NCBI GenBank assembly: GCA_902517535.1
Contig: CABYCK010000002.1
Coordinates: 36,591-100,590 of the forward strand
From: an uncultured Pelagibacteraceae bacterium
Lineage (GTDB): Bacteria; Pseudomonadota; Alphaproteobacteria; Pelagibacterales; Pelagibacteraceae
Length of the DNA: 64,000 bases
Direction of reading: 5' to 3'
The notes below the pieces were generated by a model. That model was not told where the DNA came from, made no database searches, and saw only the letters and a list, made by a program, of their open reading frames with translations. A program made the position numbers and the translations under genes. Positions 20,286-30,478 of the stretch are shown here, piece by piece (positions within the stretch are counted from its first letter, which is position 1; each line of letters opens with the position of its first letter).

Positions 20286-20798
20286 TTGATGAAATTAATG
20301 GACCAAAAGAGATACTCAGCAGTTTTCCAAAAAAAAAATTTATTTATTTTTGCAATTATAGTTTTTACTTTCTTCTTAGATAGAGTTTCAAAAATAAAGA
20401 TTCTAAATCTACAGATTAATAATGAGACAATTTTTGTAAATGATTATTTAAATTTAAATTTAGTTTGGAATACTGGGATAGGTTTTGGTTTATTAAGCTC
20501 TGACTCTACAATATTTTATAACATAATAACTTTAATTATAGGTTTTGTTATATTTTTTCTAGCTATTTGGATAACAAAATCAAATACCACGGAAAAATTT
20601 TTTTTATCACTTATTCTTGGTGGAGCGCTCGGAAATATATATGATAGGATAATTTACTTTGCAGTTCCAGATTTCATAGACTTTCACTACAAAACTTTTC
20701 ACTGGTTTACATTTAATATCGCGGATATATTTATTACTATTGGAATATTATTAATAATTATTAAAGATTTATTTTTAAAAAATGTCAAAAATTTGTAA
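20286..20798 (+). CDS. lspA: Lipoprotein signal peptidase
   Basis: FFLDRVSKI, LNLVWNTGIGFGLL, GGALGNIYDRI, VPDFIDFHY, FNIADIFITIG. Confidence 0.93.
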   Translation: MMKLMDQKRYSAVFQKKNLFIFAIIVFTFFLDRVSKIKILNLQINNETIFVNDYLNLNLVWNTGIGFGLLSSDSTIFYNIITLIIGFVIFFLAIWITKSNTTEKFFLSLILGGALGNIYDRIIYFAVPDFIDFHYKTFHWFTFNIADIFITIGILLIIIKDLFLKNVKNL

Positions 20799-21093
20799 AA
20801 TTATTTCATTGTTTATGATTGCTATGTTCTTGCATTCGTGTGGAGGATCAGATGTTAGAAAAGTTTTAACCAATGAAAAAACAAGAACAACTGATGAATT
20901 TTTAGTAAAAAAAAGACAACCTCTTTCTTTACCTCCTAACTTCGACAAAATTCCTAAACCAGGTTCAAACAATGAAAAAAAGGGGAGTCAAGAAAATGAA
21001 ATTGATAAAATTTTAAAAATAGCAGAGGAAAATGAAGTTAAAAAAAAATCTTCAACAGTAGAGCAATCAATTTTAAATAAAATTAATAAGTGA
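20782..21093 (+). CDS. Small lipoprotein, DUF3035/BamF-like
   Basis: Lipobox LHSC, VRKVLTNEKTRTTDEFLVKKRQPLSLPPNF. Confidence 0.75.
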   Translation: MSKICKIISLFMIAMFLHSCGGSDVRKVLTNEKTRTTDEFLVKKRQPLSLPPNFDKIPKPGSNNEKKGSQENEIDKILKIAEENEVKKKSSTVEQSILNKINK

Positions 21094-22304
21094 AAAATAA
21101 AATAATCTATAAAAATTTTATTCCAAAAAAATATTTAAATAAAAAATATTCTAAACAAATTGATAAAAAATACAAAAAAGTTATAGCAAATTTAATACAA
21201 AACTTTAAATACGAAAAAGATGCAACTCATTCATTGAGCAAAGATTTTAAATTTAGTTTTAACGAAAATCATTTAAGAAAATTTAAAAAATTTAAAATAG
21301 TCGTGGTCGTTGGCATGGGCGGGTCAACATTGGGCTCACAAGCAATATATTATTCCTTAAAAGATAAAATAAATAAAAAATTTATATTTTTCGACAATTT
21401 AGATGAAAATAAAATTAAAAGTTTTAAAAAAGATTACGCTCTTGATAAAATTCTTTTTTTAATAATTTCTAAATCAGGTAACACGATTGAAACTATTTCA
21501 AATTTAGTGACTTTAAAAATATTAAAAAAAAATAAAAAGAATATAATAATAATTTCAGAAAAAAAGAACAATGGATTATATTTAATTTCAAAAAAAATGA
21601 ATCTATTTCACATAGAACACAAAGATTATATAAGTGGAAGATTCTCTGTTTTTTCTGAGGTCGGTATGATCCCAGCGTATTTAATGGGTATTAATTTGAA
21701 ATCTTTTAAAAAAAATTTATTAAATAATTTAAAAATTCAAAATAATAAATTTTTAAAAGAAAGCTCAAAAAAAATGGCTAATATCATTAAAGGAAAAAAA
21801 TTTAAGAATATAATTTTTTTAAATTACATACCCTCATTAGATAAATTTTTATATTGGAATCAGCAATTGCTCGCAGAAAGTTTAGGAAAAAACCGTATGG
21901 GGTTTTTACCTGTTGTTTCCACTGCTCCTAGAGATCACCATAGTTTGCTTCAACTTTTTTTAGATGGACCTCAAGATAAATTATTTTATATTTTTAGTAT
22001 TAATTTTAAAAAAAAAACAAAATTAAATACCACAGTATTTGGTAAGTTTTTTAAATTTTTAAATAATAAGAGTTTAGGTAAAATTAAAGATAGTCAAAAA
22101 AATGCGCTTTTAATCAAATTAAAAAAAAAAAATATACCTTATCGTGAGTTTAAGATTAATAATTCCAATTATCAAATAATTGGCCAGCTATTCTCATATT
22201 TTATGTTGGAAACAATCTTAATAGCAAAGTTAATTAATCTAGATCCTTTTGATCAGCCAGCAATTGAGCAAGTAAAAATCAATACTAAAAAATTATTGTC
22301 TTAA
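21090..22304 (+). CDS. pgi: Glucose-6-phosphate isomerase
   Basis: GMGGSTLGSQAI, ISKSGNTIET, GRFSVFSEVGMIPA; GTG start. Confidence 0.88.
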   Translation: MKNKIIYKNFIPKKYLNKKYSKQIDKKYKKVIANLIQNFKYEKDATHSLSKDFKFSFNENHLRKFKKFKIVVVVGMGGSTLGSQAIYYSLKDKINKKFIFFDNLDENKIKSFKKDYALDKILFLIISKSGNTIETISNLVTLKILKKNKKNIIIISEKKNNGLYLISKKMNLFHIEHKDYISGRFSVFSEVGMIPAYLMGINLKSFKKNLLNNLKIQNNKFLKESSKKMANIIKGKKFKNIIFLNYIPSLDKFLYWNQQLLAESLGKNRMGFLPVVSTAPRDHHSLLQLFLDGPQDKLFYIFSINFKKKTKLNTTVFGKFFKFLNNKSLGKIKDSQKNALLIKLKKKNIPYREFKINNSNYQIIGQLFSYFMLETILIAKLINLDPFDQPAIEQVKINTKKLLS

Positions 22305-22858
22305 AATTTTCCAAAGATTAATTTTGAACGGCCATATTTTCTTACTAATAATAAATCTAAAATTTTACTTAGATGTTCGTCAGATTTATTTTCTCTATGA
22401 ATTATTATTAAATGGTTTTTCTTAAATATTTTCTTTTCTTTAATTATTTTTAAGTCTTTTATAAATGTATTATGGGCAAATGGTGGGTCTAGAAAAATTA
22501 TATCAAATTTTTCACTTTTAGTTTTGTTCAAGAAACTATTTATCTCACTAAATAACACTAAGGATTTTTCATTTACTGATAGATTAAGTAGATTTTTTTC
22601 AAGAACTCTGATTGCATTTCGATCCTTATCTACAAATGTTACATTTTTTGCTTCACGAGATAAACATTCTAAGCCAAAAGACCCAATCCCAGAATATAAA
22701 TCAAGTATATTTGAATTTTTTATTTTTGTATTAAATAAATTGGAATGATTAATGATATTAAAGATATTTTCTTTAACAAAATCTTTAAGAGGTCTAATTA
22801 TCGATGATTTAAGAAATAAAATATTTTTTCCTTTTAATTTTCCACTAATTATTCTCAT
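22301..22858 (-). CDS. rsmD: 16S rRNA (guanine966-N2)-methyltransferase
   Basis: MRIISGKLKGKNI, RPLKDFVKENIFN, LDLYSGIGSFGLECLSR, IIFLDPPF. Confidence 0.92.
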   Translation of the reverse strand: MRIISGKLKGKNILFLKSSIIRPLKDFVKENIFNIINHSNLFNTKIKNSNILDLYSGIGSFGLECLSREAKNVTFVDKDRNAIRVLEKNLLNLSVNEKSLVLFSEINSFLNKTKSEKFDIIFLDPPFAHNTFIKDLKIIKEKKIFKKNHLIIIHRENKSDEHLSKILDLLLVRKYGRSKLIFGKF

Positions 22859-24123
22859 GAATTATTAATTACTCTCCAGCCAATATCCCTTCTATAAAAT
22901 CCTTTTTTCCAGTTTATCATCTTGAAAACCTTAATAATATATCTCCTAATTTCAGCAAGATCTTTTCCTAAGGAAGTGATATTCAACACTCTTCCTCCAT
23001 TAGAGACTAAATCATCTTTTATTAATTTAGTTCCAGCATGAAAAATATATGTGTCTTTTTTAAGTTTTAAATTCGTAATATTTTTAATTTTTAGATTCTT
23101 TTCATAACTACCAGGGTAGCCCTTGGAACATAAAACGATAGTCATACATTTTTCTTTTTTCCATTTAATATTGATATTCTTAATTCTATTATTTATCACA
23201 GCATTAAAAATTTTTAAGATGTCTGTTTTTAATCTTGGTAATATAACTTGGCACTCTGGGTCTCCCATTCTAACATTATATTCTATGAGATACGGTTCAT
23301 CTTTAATGATCATTAATCCTACATACAAAAAACCTGTGTAAGGGTTTTTCTTTTTTTTTAATGCATATAAAGTAGGTTTAATAATTTTTGAAATAATTTT
23401 CTTTTCGACTTTGCTATTAATGATGATTGCTGGAGAATACGCTCCCATACCACCTGTGTTTGGCCCTCTTTCTTTTTCACCTACACGTTTATGGTCTTGA
23501 GCTGTTCCAAAAAATTTAAAATTATTTTTATCTACAATCAAAAAATAACTTGCTTCTTCTCCTTTAAGAAACTCCTCGAGAATCACAGTTTTGGAACTTT
23601 TAAATTTTCCTTGAAATATTCTATTAGAAAAATTGATTACTTCTTTTTTTGTTTTGCAAATAGCCACTCCTTTTCCAGCAGCTAATCCATCTGCCTTAAC
23701 AACCACTGGTAAATTACAAGACTTTAAAAATATATCAACGTCTTTAATTTTATTGCATATTTTAAATTGGGCTGTTGGTATTTTATATTTTTTACAAATT
23801 AATTTCATAAATGCTTTTGATCCTTCTAATTGTGATGCAAATTTGTTAGGACCGAAAACTTTTATTTTATTTTTTTTAAGAAAATTAACTATTCCTTTCA
23901 CCAAAGGCTCTTCAGGACCAACTACAACTAAGTTTATTTTATGTAATTTTAGCACTTTAAGTAATTCTTTGAAATTTAAGAAATCTATTTCTATATTTTT
24001 GGCTATTTTAGAGGTGCCTGCATTTCCTGGAATACAAATTATATTATTGACTAATTTAGACTCACGTATTTTTTCACATAAAACGTGTTCTCTGCCGCCA
24101 CTCCCTATTAAAGCAATATTCAT
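22855..24123 (-). CDS. purD: Phosphoribosylamine-glycine ligase
   Basis: MNIALIGSGGREH, VGPEEPLVKGI, VKADGLAAGKGV, DHKRVGEKERGPNTGGMGAYSPA. Confidence 0.96.
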   Translation of the reverse strand: MNIALIGSGGREHVLCEKIRESKLVNNIICIPGNAGTSKIAKNIEIDFLNFKELLKVLKLHKINLVVVGPEEPLVKGIVNFLKKNKIKVFGPNKFASQLEGSKAFMKLICKKYKIPTAQFKICNKIKDVDIFLKSCNLPVVVKADGLAAGKGVAICKTKKEVINFSNRIFQGKFKSSKTVILEEFLKGEEASYFLIVDKNNFKFFGTAQDHKRVGEKERGPNTGGMGAYSPAIIINSKVEKKIISKIIKPTLYALKKKKNPYTGFLYVGLMIIKDEPYLIEYNVRMGDPECQVILPRLKTDILKIFNAVINNRIKNINIKWKKEKCMTIVLCSKGYPGSYEKNLKIKNITNLKLKKDTYIFHAGTKLIKDDLVSNGGRVLNITSLGKDLAEIRRYIIKVFKMINWKKGFYRRDIGWRVINNS

Positions 24124-24153
24124 ACAAAAAGATATATTATATATATTTTATAG

Positions 24154-24351
24154 ATGAATAAAAAAAAAGCTAAACTAAAATATAGAGAAAATTCTTTCGA
24201 TATAATTGAAGAAGGTAATTATGTTATTTGTGCTATTTCAGGTAGAGAAATTTTGTTAGAGAATTTAACTTATTGGAACGTTGAGTTACAAGAGGCTTAC
24301 TTTTCTCCAATTGAGGCTAATAACAGGTATAAAGAAATAAAACCAAAATAG
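24154..24351 (+). CDS. DUF2093 family protein
   Basis: LKYRENSFDIIEEGNYVICAISGREILLENLTYWNVELQEAYFSPIEA. Confidence 0.75.
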   Translation: MNKKKAKLKYRENSFDIIEEGNYVICAISGREILLENLTYWNVELQEAYFSPIEANNRYKEIKPK

Positions 24352-24360
24352 ATTTTTTTT

Positions 24361-25218
24361 CTATTTCCATCTGTTATGTGTCCAAATCCATTGATTAGGA
24401 TTTTTAATGATCATGTTTTCCAATACTTTATTAAGTTTTTCTGCAACTTCGATTTTATTTTTTAAAGTCGAAGGTTTAATTGGCTCATATACCTTCATTG
24501 TAAAAGAACTCTTATTTTTTCTCTCAATAAAAATTGGCACAATATCTAAATTAAATTTTAGAGCTAACTGACCTGGCAATGTTGTTGTAAGAGCCTTTTT
24601 ATTAAAAAAATTAATTCTTTCACCTTCGCTTACTCTTTGATCTACCATAAGAGCAATACTATGTTTATTATTAATATATTGAATAGCTTCTTTAACACCT
24701 GTTCGGCCTTTCTTAATTTGATTTCTGCATACAGATTTTTTTCTCAAAAATTCCATAAATGGATTTAGAAAAAAGTTGTTAAGAGGTCTATATATAGTTG
24801 CTAGATTTATTTTTTTTTTTGTAATTTCCATTGACATAAGTTCGAAATTTGCAAAATGCCCAGAAATAAAAATTACTGGCCTATTATCATCCCGTATTTT
24901 ATCGAGAATTTGGTCTCCCTCAATTTTAATATGAAAATTGTTTTTTCTAAATCTCTCTAAAAAAATATATTCGATGAAAGTCATTCCATAGTTTGACCAC
25001 ATATTAAATTTTATCTCATCTTTTTTTGACTCAGAAATAGAACTTGAAAAATAAAATAAATTTTTGTTTAGAATTTTATCGGATCTTATCATTGGACCGA
25101 TTTTTTTAAAAATAAACGAAAAAAGAGATCTACTATATGAAAGTCCAATTATTTTACCAATTATAAAAAATAGATAGATAAAAAAAGCTTCAAAAAAATA
25201 TTTTATTAATTTTATCAT
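24361..25218 (-). CDS. lpxL: Lipid A biosynthesis acyltransferase (LpxL/HtrB family)
   Basis: ISGHFANFELMSM, IYRPLNNFFLNPFME, WIWTHNRWK. Confidence 0.85.
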   Translation of the reverse strand: MIKLIKYFFEAFFIYLFFIIGKIIGLSYSRSLFSFIFKKIGPMIRSDKILNKNLFYFSSSISESKKDEIKFNMWSNYGMTFIEYIFLERFRKNNFHIKIEGDQILDKIRDDNRPVIFISGHFANFELMSMEITKKKINLATIYRPLNNFFLNPFMEFLRKKSVCRNQIKKGRTGVKEAIQYINNKHSIALMVDQRVSEGERINFFNKKALTTTLPGQLALKFNLDIVPIFIERKNKSSFTMKVYEPIKPSTLKNKIEVAEKLNKVLENMIIKNPNQWIWTHNRWK

Positions 25219-26144
25219 AAGGACTTTAAAATGAATTTTATAAAATTTTCTTCATCTATAATTTCAAGTTTTACCTTAATACATTTTACCTCTTTAAAAC
25301 CAAATTTACTTATTCTTAAGAAATCTTTTTCAGTTGTTACAAGCTCAAGATTATTCTTTAAAGAATCATCAATTAGATTTTGAATTTCTTTTTTTTGGAA
25401 TTCATAGTGATCAGGAAAAATGAATTTTTTTTTTACTTTAAAATTATTTTTTTTCAATGTCTCAAAGAAATTTTCTGGATTTCCAATTCCTGCAAATGCA
25501 AAAACATTTTTATTTTCAAAGTTATCTTTATCCAATAACAAATATTTTGAATAAAAAATTTTAATACTACTGGAAATGTTAAAAATTTTTTTTTCAAAAT
25601 CTTTATTTTTTTCTCCATTAATTAAAACTATTTGACTTTTTTTAATAGTGTTTATGTTTTCCCTCAAAGGTCCAGCAGGGAGCGTAAATCCATTTCCGAT
25701 CAATTGATTACTGTTGAAACAAATTATATTTATATCCTTTTTAACTGAATGATCTTGAAAGCCATCATCTAGTATTGCAACATCGTGATTTTTTTCTTCA
25801 GCTTTTTTAATGGCTTGATGTCTCAAACGATTTGTAAAAAGACAGTCTAAATTTTTATTAATTAACTCATGTTCATCAAAGTGATCAGAATAAAATTTTT
25901 TAATAATAGCTGGATTTTTATTATATTTGAGTAATTTTTTTGCAATGTAAATGACCAAAGGTGTTTTGCCTGTACCTCCAAGATAGATATTGCCAACACA
26001 AATTATTGGTATTTTAAAAGAACGTTGATAAACAAATTTATTTCTTATCTTAATAATTAATTGTAAAAAAAGAGAAGCTGGTAACAAGACAAAAGAAATA
26101 AGATTATATTTTTTCTCCCAGAATTTAGGTTTATTTATTTTCAT
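25215..26144 (-). CDS. lpxK: Tetraacyldisaccharide 4'-kinase
   Basis: PIICVGNIYLGGTGKTPLVIYIA, LDDGFQDHSVKKD, PAGPLRE. Confidence 0.93.
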   Translation of the reverse strand: MKINKPKFWEKKYNLISFVLLPASLFLQLIIKIRNKFVYQRSFKIPIICVGNIYLGGTGKTPLVIYIAKKLLKYNKNPAIIKKFYSDHFDEHELINKNLDCLFTNRLRHQAIKKAEEKNHDVAILDDGFQDHSVKKDINIICFNSNQLIGNGFTLPAGPLRENINTIKKSQIVLINGEKNKDFEKKIFNISSSIKIFYSKYLLLDKDNFENKNVFAFAGIGNPENFFETLKKNNFKVKKKFIFPDHYEFQKKEIQNLIDDSLKNNLELVTTEKDFLRISKFGFKEVKCIKVKLEIIDEENFIKFILKSL

Positions 26145-27412
26145 TAAAAAGAGATTTTGTTTATTTCATTATACGTATCGTTTAATATTTTTATTCCTAA
26201 ATTGTTGATTATATCCAATTGGTTTTTATTAATCTTATCTAATTTATTAAAATCATCAGTTAAATTATTTGCCAATTCTATCTCATCCTCTACCTTTGAA
26301 GATATCCCATATTCATTAAGCTGATCGTAAATTTCTTTAAAATTATATACATATGGACCATGATAAATTTTGCAACCTAGTTTAGCGGCTTCAATAGGAT
26401 TTTGCCCTGATACATGTTTTAATTTTTTAATCATAGATTTTCCCATAAAAACACTCTTACAAAAAGATAAATAATTAGAAATTACACCATATGAATTTAT
26501 TACAATAATTTCTTTGTTATCATCTATCAGTTGACTATCTGATAAAATTTGAGTTTTTAAACTTAATTTTTCACCAATCGTCTTAATTTTCTTAACTCTA
26601 TCTAAATGTCGTGGAATAATTATTGTTTTAATGTTTTTATGTATCTTTTTAATTTCTAAATGGGTTTTGAGACAGAAAACATCTTCTTTTTCATGAGTAC
26701 TTACTGCACACCAAAATTTATTATTTTTTAAAATTTCTTTATTTTTATTATCTAAATTATTTGAAATATTTTCTAAAGTTAATTTTAGATTTCCATAATA
26801 TTTTGTGTTTTTAACATTCAATTTATCTAAATATTTTTTTGACTCTTTACTTGAAGATAAGCAAATGGTAAAAGTATCAAAAATTTTCGCTGCAGATTTA
26901 GGTATCAAATTCCATCTTAAAAAAGTTTTTTTAGTAATTCTTGCGTTAAGAAGAACAATTGGAAGAGATCTTTTTTTTATTTCTAATAAAAAATTCGGCC
27001 ATATTTCCGAGTCCACAAAAAAGATTAAATTTGGAGACCATTCATCTAAGAATTTTTTAACAAGACTTAATTTGTCTATTGGCAAAAACCTATGAATTAT
27101 ATTTTTATCCCTAAAAAGTTTTTTTTTCATTAAATTAGAAGAACTGAGAGTTGTTGTTGTTATTAAAAAATCAAATTCCCTTTCTTTATTCAATTTATTA
27201 ACAAGAGGTATTATGCTGTTTAGTTCTCCTATACTAGCCGCATGAAACCAAATAAGTTTTTTTTGTTTATCTCTAAATACATTGAATGATGAACTAAATA
27301 ACTTTTCTTTAAATCTTGCTTTATCTTCCTTATTCAAAAAAGTTCTAACCAAAACGAAAATTATTATTATAGGGAATAATATATTTATTATAGATCGGTA
27401 TACTATTAACAT
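26144..27412 (-). CDS. waaA: 3-deoxy-D-manno-octulosonic acid transferase
   Basis: WFHAASIGELNSIIPL, FVDSEIWPNFL, IIPRHLDRVKKI, GQNPIEAAKLGC. Confidence 0.93.
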   Translation of the reverse strand: MLIVYRSIINILFPIIIIFVLVRTFLNKEDKARFKEKLFSSSFNVFRDKQKKLIWFHAASIGELNSIIPLVNKLNKEREFDFLITTTTLSSSNLMKKKLFRDKNIIHRFLPIDKLSLVKKFLDEWSPNLIFFVDSEIWPNFLLEIKKRSLPIVLLNARITKKTFLRWNLIPKSAAKIFDTFTICLSSSKESKKYLDKLNVKNTKYYGNLKLTLENISNNLDNKNKEILKNNKFWCAVSTHEKEDVFCLKTHLEIKKIHKNIKTIIIPRHLDRVKKIKTIGEKLSLKTQILSDSQLIDDNKEIIVINSYGVISNYLSFCKSVFMGKSMIKKLKHVSGQNPIEAAKLGCKIYHGPYVYNFKEIYDQLNEYGISSKVEDEIELANNLTDDFNKLDKINKNQLDIINNLGIKILNDTYNEINKISF

Positions 27413-29155
27413 TTACTTGAGTTGATTTTTATAAAGAGATTTGTATTGCTCACTATTTTCAATTAGCTGCTCATGTTTTCCTGAAGTGATGACTTTACCA
27501 CTTTCTAATAAGAATATTTTATCTGCATTGTGTATTGTTGACAATCTGTGAGCTATTACTATTGTTGTTCTGCCTTTTATAAGATTATTTATTGCGTTTT
27601 GAACTATTCTCTCTGACTCAGTGTCCAAAGAAGAAGTTGCTTCATCTAATAGAATTATTGGAGATTTTTTTAGTATCGCTCTAGCTATTGAAATTCTTTG
27701 TTTCTGACCACCAGATAATTTAACCCCATTTTCACCGACAATTGTTTCATATTTATTTGGGAGTTTTTCAATAAATTCGTCTGCAGCTGCAAACTTGCAT
27801 GCATTTTTAATATCTACTTCAGTCGCCAATGAGTCTGCATATGCAATGTTACTCTTTATAGTATCATCAAATAAGATTACATCTTGGCTTACTAAAGATA
27901 TTTTGCTTCTTAGAGATTTTAAATTTATCTTTTTTATGTTTTGACTATCAATTTGAATTTCACCTTCTTGCGGATCATAGAATCGAGGCAAAAGATTAAT
28001 GATTGTACTTTTACCAGCCCCACTTCTTCCAACTAAAGCTGTAATCTTGCCACCTTGGACATTTAGATTAATATTGTTAACCGCCTTATCGTCCGTAGTT
28101 TCGTATCTAAAACTAACATCTTTTAAATCTATGTCGCAATTTTTAATTTGAAGATCGGGCAAATGCAATTCATTTTTAATTTTTATTGGTTTATCAATTT
28201 CAATGTATATTCTTTTAGCTGCAGCAGCACCTTGGTATGCAACCATATTTATTGTAGCAAGAGACCTAATTGGTTGATAAGCCAACATCATCGCAGCTAA
28301 AAAAGAAAAAAAATTGTTTAATCCAAGCTCACCAGAGTTGATTAATTTCCCTGAGAAAAAAATAAAACCAGCTATCATAATACCGGTTAAAGCTTCCATT
28401 ATAGGAGTCGCTCTCAACATAATTGCTGCAACTTTAATATTTTTGTTAACTAAGTCTGATATTACAGTATCTGCATTTTCATTTTCACGATCTTCTTTTT
28501 GAAAAATTCTTATCATTCTAGATCCTCTTAAAATATCTGCTAAAAAAGCGACTAAATTTCCAGATAATTTACTTGCTTGAGTTGTTGCCTTTCCAACTTG
28601 TTTGCCTAAATTTTTTGCTAAAGCTCCCGCCAGTGGTATCATGAAAATTGCAAATGTCGCTAACTTCCAGTTTTGATAAAACATTAAACCAACTAAAAGT
28701 ATTACAGAAAATGAGTCTTTCATTAAATTTAAAATACCTGTGCTTACCAGGTGAGAAACTTGTCCAGCATCAAATTGAATATTTGAAATATATCTTCCAG
28801 AATGCCTAGCATCTAAAGTCTGAATGTCAGAAAATAAAATTGATCTAGCAATTTTTTTTTGTAATTCTCCAGAAATTCTTTGACCAACTATATTTATATT
28901 TAATCTTGCAAAATATAAAGATAATCCTTTCACTGCAAAAGTAATAATAATCGCAATAGGTATCAACCATGCTAATGTTTGGTTCTTATCAATAAATATT
29001 TTTTTTACAGCTGGATCTAACAACCAAGCAATTGCTGAAGTTGTGCCTGCAATACATATTGATAAAATTAAACATAAAAAAATTCTATTTAAATGATACT
29101 TTACGTGTTCGTCATAAAGTCTTTTTAAAGTTATTTTAAGTTCTGTAAATTCCAT
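27413..29155 (-). CDS. msbA: Lipid A export ABC transporter MsbA-like (permease + ATPase)
   Basis: ABC TM domain plus GRSGAGKSTIINLLPRFYDP, LSGGQKQRISIARAIL, ILLDEATSSLD; in the lpxL-lpxK-waaA neighbourhood. Confidence 0.88.
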   Translation of the reverse strand: MEFTELKITLKRLYDEHVKYHLNRIFLCLILSICIAGTTSAIAWLLDPAVKKIFIDKNQTLAWLIPIAIIITFAVKGLSLYFARLNINIVGQRISGELQKKIARSILFSDIQTLDARHSGRYISNIQFDAGQVSHLVSTGILNLMKDSFSVILLVGLMFYQNWKLATFAIFMIPLAGALAKNLGKQVGKATTQASKLSGNLVAFLADILRGSRMIRIFQKEDRENENADTVISDLVNKNIKVAAIMLRATPIMEALTGIMIAGFIFFSGKLINSGELGLNNFFSFLAAMMLAYQPIRSLATINMVAYQGAAAAKRIYIEIDKPIKIKNELHLPDLQIKNCDIDLKDVSFRYETTDDKAVNNINLNVQGGKITALVGRSGAGKSTIINLLPRFYDPQEGEIQIDSQNIKKINLKSLRSKISLVSQDVILFDDTIKSNIAYADSLATEVDIKNACKFAAADEFIEKLPNKYETIVGENGVKLSGGQKQRISIARAILKKSPIILLDEATSSLDTESERIVQNAINNLIKGRTTIVIAHRLSTIHNADKIFLLESGKVITSGKHEQLIENSEQYKSLYKNQLK

Positions 29156-29158
29156 GAG

Positions 29159-30013
29159 TTAAACTAGTAAGATTGATAAAAACATAAAAAAACCAGAATA
29201 ATTATTAAGCTTAAATGCTTTAAGACAATTAAAATGATTATCCTTACTGAAAATTTTGATTTGATAAATTAAAGATAAAATAAACATTAAAATGAAAAAA
29301 GTTGATAAATTTAGTCCTATATCTTTATTAAACAAATAAATGATTAGTAAAATAGCTATTAGGTAACATACAAAAACAAATACCTTTAAATTTTCTTTAA
29401 ATTTTATTGCTGCAGATTTAATTCCTATAATTTCATCGTCAGCAATATCTTGCACTCCATAAATTGTGTCATAACCCAATGTCCAAAATATGGCTGCTAA
29501 ATAGAATATGACTATTTGAAGAGATACTTGATCTAACATAGCTGTATAAGCCATAATCATCCCCCAATTAAAAGTTAAACCTAGAAATAGTTGTGGCCAA
29601 TAAGTTATTCTTTTCATAAACGGGTATGAAAAAGCAAATAGCATCGAACCAAGACCTAAAAATATAGTTTTAAGATTAAATTGAATTAGAATTAAAAAAG
29701 ATAATAAACAGAGTAAAATAATGTATATAGCAGACGTTTTTATTGAAATTTTTTCATTTGCAATTGGTCTATTTTTTGTGCGCTGAACTTGTTTGTCAAA
29801 ATCTTTATCAACAATATCATTAAATATACAACCAGCACTTCTCATTAAAATTGATCCTAAAAGAAACAGAAACAAATAATAAAAAAAAATATTCAAGTTT
29901 CCATCTAAATTGTATGCATATGCTAAACCCCACGAACAAGGCCAAAACAACAGTAAAAAACCAATTGGTTTATTTAATCTAGTTAAATTAATAAATATTT
30001 TTAAATGTTCCAT
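29159..30013 (-). CDS. ubiA: 4-hydroxybenzoate polyprenyltransferase
   Basis: RLNKPIGFLLLFWPCSWGLAYA, CIFNDIVDKDFDKQVQRTKNRPIA, GYDTIYGVQDIADD. ATG at 30013 preferred. Confidence 0.93.
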   Translation of the reverse strand: MEHLKIFINLTRLNKPIGFLLLFWPCSWGLAYAYNLDGNLNIFFYYLFLFLLGSILMRSAGCIFNDIVDKDFDKQVQRTKNRPIANEKISIKTSAIYIILLCLLSFLILIQFNLKTIFLGLGSMLFAFSYPFMKRITYWPQLFLGLTFNWGMIMAYTAMLDQVSLQIVIFYLAAIFWTLGYDTIYGVQDIADDEIIGIKSAAIKFKENLKVFVFVCYLIAILLIIYLFNKDIGLNLSTFFILMFILSLIYQIKIFSKDNHFNCLKAFKLNNYSGFFMFLSILLV

Positions 30014-30067
30014 GAAAATATGACTTGTAAATATCAAACACTATCTACATAATCAATTTGATTCGAT

Positions 30068-30478
30068 ATGGATATTGATTACACAGTAACAGCTTTAATG
30101 TTTCCCGCCATCCCCTTGATGATGACTATGTACAGTAACCGTTTTCATACTTTAAGTGCTTTAATTCGTCAAATTCACGATCAGTACACCTTTGAAAAAA
30201 AAGTTCCTCCAGAATGGGAAAATCAACTGCATGTTTTAAACAAACGAACAAATTTACTGAAATATGTGATGGGTTTCTCTGCTTTTGGATTTCTTTTTAA
30301 TATGTCTACAGTTTTAATGCTTTACTTCAATACGCTAGAGGTTGCTCGTCTTAATTTTGCGGCTTGTTGCATCTGTATGATAATCTCTATTTTTTTATTT
30401 TTACAAGAGATAAGACTTTCAAATCAAGCTTTAAAATTTCATTTAAGCGACATGGAGTCAATGAAAAAAGATTTGTAG
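30068..30478 (+). CDS. DUF2721 family membrane protein
   Basis: ALMFPAIPLMMTMYSNRFHTLSALIRQIHD; multiple TM helices. Confidence 0.75.
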   Translation: MDIDYTVTALMFPAIPLMMTMYSNRFHTLSALIRQIHDQYTFEKKVPPEWENQLHVLNKRTNLLKYVMGFSAFGFLFNMSTVLMLYFNTLEVARLNFAACCICMIISIFLFLQEIRLSNQALKFHLSDMESMKKDL

